9,975 nucleotides of DNA, from positions 1 to 9,975 of the forward strand of contig CANLGS010000075.1 of the NCBI GenBank assembly GCA_947490035.1, given 5' to 3'. How positions within the stretch are numbered: position 1 is the first letter of the stretch; every line of letters starts with the position of its first letter. Position numbers and translations under genes: made by a program. The stretch is from Gemmataceae bacterium (lineage in GTDB: Bacteria > Planctomycetota > Planctomycetia > Gemmatales > Gemmataceae). The notes beneath the pieces are model-generated. The model was given only the letters and a program-made list of their open reading frames with translations, was not told the DNA's origin and did not search any database. Positions 7,466 to 9,975 of the stretch are shown in pieces.

Positions 7466-7521
7466 GGCGAATCTCCGAGTCGAAGTGTAAGGACGATTGT
7501 AGCCGAATGCGGTCGGCTCTG

Positions 7522-7558
7522 GAGAGTGGTCCGCTCGCTCCGCGAGCGGACCACTCTC
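7522..7558. repeat. Perfect 16-bp inverted repeat overlapping a stop codon; possible terminator
   Basis: GAGAGTGGTCCGCTCG at 7522-7537 pairs perfectly with 7543-7558 around a 5-nt loop. The distal arm includes two bases of the TGA stop (7557-7559, minus strand) of the pseudouridine synthase. On that strand the hairpin directly follows the gene and precedes the sulfatase by about 55 bp. Position and strength fit a terminator or attenuator between the two genes, but no T-tract follows; it may instead be another intergenic repeat, since it is unlike the palindromes at 5996 and 8425. Confidence 0.7.
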
Positions 7559-8420
7559 AGACGACGCGCGCGAGCACTTCCGGTAACGGCGATTCCAGTT
7601 CCACGCGCGCACCGCTGAACGGGTGGTCGAAGGCCAGCCGCCACGCGTGCAGGCACAACCGGCGCACGGGGTCGGTGGCCGCGCCGTACACCTTGTCGCC
7701 CGCGACTGGGCAACCCAGGCCCGCCATGTGAACGCGAATCTGGTGCTTGCGCCCGGTTTCGAGTTCCACCTCGACGAGCGAATACCGGTCGCGGGTCGCG
7801 CGCGTCGTGTAGCGCGACACGGCGCGCTTCGCGTCCTTGCCGGCGTGACGGCCGGCGCGCACGCGCAGGTCGCGCCCTTCGGTCAGGAAGTTCTCGACCA
7901 CGCCCGCGGCCGGGTTCGGCGTGCCTTCCACGACCGCGAGGTAGGTCTTCGCCACAGCCTCCCAGTTCGCCTGAAGCTGGTCGCGCACTTCGGCGCTGCG
8001 TGCGAAGAGGAGCAGACCGGAGGTGTCGCGGTCGAGGCGGTGGACGACGAACGGGCGCCCGCCGTTCCGCGCAACGAGGTGCGCACTCAGCCGCACGAAC
8101 GCGGTGTCGGTCTTCTCCGATTCGGTCGCCACCGTGAGCAACCCCGCCGGCTTGTCGATCACGACCAGATAAGGGTCTTCGTGAACGATGCTGATTCCGG
8201 TGATGTCAGCGGAGAGGGGCGCATCGCGGCTGAGGCTCACGGCGTCCCCGCGGCGCAGCGGGTGGTCGTGGCGCGTGACCGACGTGCCGTTCACGTGAAC
8301 GCGCCCGGAACGAAGCACCTGCTTCACCCGCGTCCGGTTCATCGGCGCGAGCGCAACGAGCAAGAAGTCGAGGAGTTCGGCTTCGGCAGTCGGCGGCGGG
8401 AGTTGTTGCATCGCGCCCAT
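7557..8420 (-). CDS. RluA-family RNA pseudouridine synthase with S4 domain
   Basis: Isomerises specific uridines in RNA (rRNA or tRNA; the target cannot be told here). 287 aa: an S4 RNA-binding domain at about 14-64 (RTRVKQVLRSGRVHVNG, LRRGDAV), then the RluA catalytic domain with IDKPAGLLT at 88-96, the catalytic motif HRLDRDTSGLLLFA with Asp D130, and the C-terminal ETGRKHQIRVHM signature at 221-232. It looks complete and cytoplasmic. Start is uncertain: ATG at 8420 or at 8411, since later Met would cut the S4 domain. Neither has a clear Shine-Dalgarno, and a 24-bp-arm palindrome begins only 4 nt upstream of 8420. The gene ends inside the hairpin at 7522-7558, with the sulfatase downstream. 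The functional link between the two is not evident. Confidence 0.93.
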   Translation of the reverse strand: MGAMQQLPPPTAEAELLDFLLVALAPMNRTRVKQVLRSGRVHVNGTSVTRHDHPLRRGDAVSLSRDAPLSADITGISIVHEDPYLVVIDKPAGLLTVATESEKTDTAFVRLSAHLVARNGGRPFVVHRLDRDTSGLLLFARSAEVRDQLQANWEAVAKTYLAVVEGTPNPAAGVVENFLTEGRDLRVRAGRHAGKDAKRAVSRYTTRATRDRYSLVEVELETGRKHQIRVHMAGLGCPVAGDKVYGAATDPVRRLCLHAWRLAFDHPFSGARVELESPLPEVLARVV

Positions 8421-8424
8421 CTGC

Positions 8425-8482
8425 TGTAGGACAGGCCGCTGGACTGTCTCTTCACTTCGACAGGCCAGCGGCCTGTCCTACA
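8425..8482. repeat. Intergenic palindrome, family 1 copy B (24-bp arms) between divergent genes
   Basis: Arms 8425-8448 and 8459-8482 pair over 24 positions with a single mismatch (8443/8464), around the 10-nt loop tcttcacttc. It shares CAGGCCAGCGGCCTG and the loop end acttcg with copy A at 5996-6049. It stands between two divergent start codons, where a normal terminator would have no gene to end, and abuts the pseudouridine synthase start. Confidence 0.82.
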
Positions 8483-8514
8483 AACCATACCGCGGCGGGC
8501 GGAAACCGGGTAAT

Positions 8515-8537
8515 GTGTTCGCAGCGAACCCGAACAC
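8515..8537. promoter_or_regulatory. Operator-like inverted repeat upstream of the glycosidase-like gene
   Basis: GTTCGC-A-GCGAAC (8517-8529) is a perfect 13-bp palindrome, nested in a wider pair GTGTTCG (8515-8521) / CGAACAC (8531-8537). It ends just before the GAGGAG ribosome binding site at 8538-8543. It could bind a dimeric regulator or form a small mRNA hairpin near the start. No regulator is encoded nearby and the half-site order (GTTC..GAAC) is opposite to the Gram-positive LexA box, so the role is a guess. Confidence 0.3.
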
Positions 8538-8548
8538 GAGGAGCGATC

Positions 8549-9975
8549 ATGCGAGCGGTCTACTTCGCCGCGGCGGTCCTGGCACTGCTGGCCGGCGGCG
8601 CGCTGCCGGGCGCCGACCCGAACCCGCCCAAGCGCGTCGAGTTCACGCGCCTCATCGCGCACTGGGCCGAGTACGCCGACGACGACTACCTTACGTTCGT
8701 GGAGGAGGCGAAACCGGACGTGTGCCAGATCGGGTTCTACGGCGGGCACTTCTACAGCCTCGCGCACACGCCGCAGTATAAGGGCTACCCCGCGCACTTC
8801 CCCGTGCAGGGGCTGGACAAGTGCGGCAAGTGGTTTGAAGACCGCAACGCCGCGATCCACAAGCGCGGCGCGAAAGTGGTCGGGCACTTCAACGTGTCGT
8901 TCCTCGTCGGCGAGCCGGAAGGCAAGGACGGGCCGCAAGGCTTCTTCAAGTTCTACCGCGAGCTGTGGGACGAGAAGGAACTCGGCCCGAAGCCGGTCAA
9001 AGACCCACTCGACCTGATCTCGCGCAACGCCGACGGCACGCCGATGGCGTCGAAGCAGTACAGCATCGGGCAGATGCGCGAGTACACCGCGTGCCTGACG
9101 AACCCGCACTGGCGCACGGTGCTGAAGGCGTGGGCGAAGAGCGGCATCGAGCGCGGCGTGGACGGCTACGTCGCCAACTACTTCTACCGCCACAACTGCC
9201 TGTGCGACCACTGCCAGAACGGGTTCCGCGCTTACCTGGGCAAGCGCTTCACTGCGGCGGAACTGAAAGACAAGTTCGGCATCGCCGACCTGAAGGACCA
9301 CAAGTTCGAGGAGATCGTCGGCTGGCACGCCCCGAAGGACTCGACGCCGTTCCGTCGCGAGCAACTGCGCTGGTCGCAGATCACCTGCAAGGAAGCATTC
9401 GACGAAGTGTTCGTGAAGTACGCGAAGTCACTGAAGCCGGGGTTCATGGTGGCGCAGTGGAATCACCTCGGTGACTTCGGGCAGATCAGCGGCGACGAGC
9501 GCTGCCTGTTGCCGTCGGCGATGTGGGGCCGCGACGAAGATTACCTCTGGTACAGCACCGGCGGCGCCGCGAATTTCACCGACCTGAAGGAAGGATTCCT
9601 GGGCGAAGGCACGCTGCAAGCGCGGTACATTCGCGGGGCGTTCGACGACAAGCCGTTCACGCTGGGCAAGTACGAATCGACGCGCATCCGCGTCGCAATC
9701 GCGGAACTCGCGGCCAACGGCGGCGCGCCGATGGGCTTCTACACGCGGTTCAAAGACCCGGAGGCGCGCAAGGAGATCGTCCGTTACTACGGCTTCATGG
9801 CGAAGTACGACGAGCTTTATCGCGCGAACACGCCGCACGCGGAGGCGCTGCTCCTCTTCCCGCGAACGGAAGTTCACAAGGGGAACGTGGACGCGGTCGC
9901 CGCGTTCAAGAAGGCCGGCAAGGAACTACTCGACGCGCACCTGTTGTTCGACGTGCTGCCGGACGACCAACTCAC
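8549..9975 (+). CDS. Secreted glycoside-hydrolase-like protein (TIM barrel, GHL6/beta-galactosidase-trimerisation-like), 3' end cut by window
   Basis: Open from ATG (GAGGAG ends 5 nt upstream) to the right edge: 475 codons, no stop. A signal peptide covers about 1-22 (YFAAAVLALLAGGALPGA). The body reads as a (beta/alpha)8 glycosidase-type barrel: HWAEYADDDYLTFVEEAKPDVCQIGFYGG near the start, GAKVVGHFN at 107-115, GVDGYVANYFYRHN at 203-216 followed by C217-L-C219-D-H-C222, and PSAMWGRDEDY at 322-332. Residues from about 429 on (TPHAEALLLFPRTEV... LLDAHLLFDVLPDDQL) resemble the start of the beta-galactosidase trimerisation domain. The C-x-C-x-x-C followed by FRAYL is usual in GH42-like and hypothetical-glycosidase families, where it binds metal or is structural. 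I see no certain catalytic acid pair, so activity is unproven. The substrate is unknown; a sulfatase lies two genes away on the other strand. Confidence 0.85.
   Translation, partial: MRAVYFAAAVLALLAGGALPGADPNPPKRVEFTRLIAHWAEYADDDYLTFVEEAKPDVCQIGFYGGHFYSLAHTPQYKGYPAHFPVQGLDKCGKWFEDRNAAIHKRGAKVVGHFNVSFLVGEPEGKDGPQGFFKFYRELWDEKELGPKPVKDPLDLISRNADGTPMASKQYSIGQMREYTACLTNPHWRTVLKAWAKSGIERGVDGYVANYFYRHNCLCDHCQNGFRAYLGKRFTAAELKDKFGIADLKDHKFEEIVGWHAPKDSTPFRREQLRWSQITCKEAFDEVFVKYAKSLKPGFMVAQWNHLGDFGQISGDERCLLPSAMWGRDEDYLWYSTGGAANFTDLKEGFLGEGTLQARYIRGAFDDKPFTLGKYESTRIRVAIAELAANGGAPMGFYTRFKDPEARKEIVRYYGFMAKYDELYRANTPHAEALLLFPRTEVHKGNVDAVAAFKKAGKELLDAHLLFDVLPDDQL

Overview
The window is GC-rich, densely coding DNA that reads like a planctomycete of the Gemmataceae (Gemmata and relatives). 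The clues are a membrane-anchored Hanks-type Ser/Thr kinase whose extra-membrane region leads into WD40 sequence, a secreted CxPxR sulfatase, an NHL-repeat protein, a secreted glycoside-hydrolase-like protein of planctomycete type, and gaps occupied by GC-rich palindromes. The organism call is inference from gene style; no marker gene is present.

Layout: (1) 43-2676, minus strand: a TatD-family metal-dependent hydrolase most like EboB, then 54-60 bp downstream a Ser/Thr kinase with one transmembrane helix, a five-unit 14-residue repeat and only a single WD40-like repeat at its end. (2) 2677-2841: a 165-bp divergent gap in which I see no convincing promoter. (3) 2842-5981, plus strand: a secreted NHL propeller protein keeping the catalytic and zinc residues of peptidyl-alpha-hydroxyglycine lyase (PAL), then 62 bp later a secreted prolyl oligopeptidase (S9A). 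(4) 5982-6067: convergent gap filled by a palindrome. (5) 6068-8420, minus strand: an RluA-family pseudouridine synthase followed by a secreted sulfatase, separated by 91 bp that holds a perfect 16-bp hairpin. (6) 8421-8548: divergent gap with a second copy of the palindrome family found at 5996-6049 and a small operator-like inverted repeat. (7) 8549 to the right edge, plus strand: a secreted glycoside-hydrolase-like protein, cut by the window end.

Four gene products (PAL-like, peptidase, sulfatase, glycosidase-like) carry apparent signal peptides, which fits envelope or periplasmic breakdown of peptides and sulfated polysaccharides. The PAL-like/prolyl oligopeptidase pair is the only neighbourhood that suggests a shared pathway (peptide processing). 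I see no defence system, CRISPR array, transposase, phage gene, tRNA or rRNA. The best leads are the PAL-like lyase beside a peptidase, an EboB-like hydrolase with no ebo partner in view, a kinase whose propeller has collapsed to one repeat, and a hairpin repeat family with compensatory base-pair changes that occurs both between convergent 3' ends and between divergent 5' ends.
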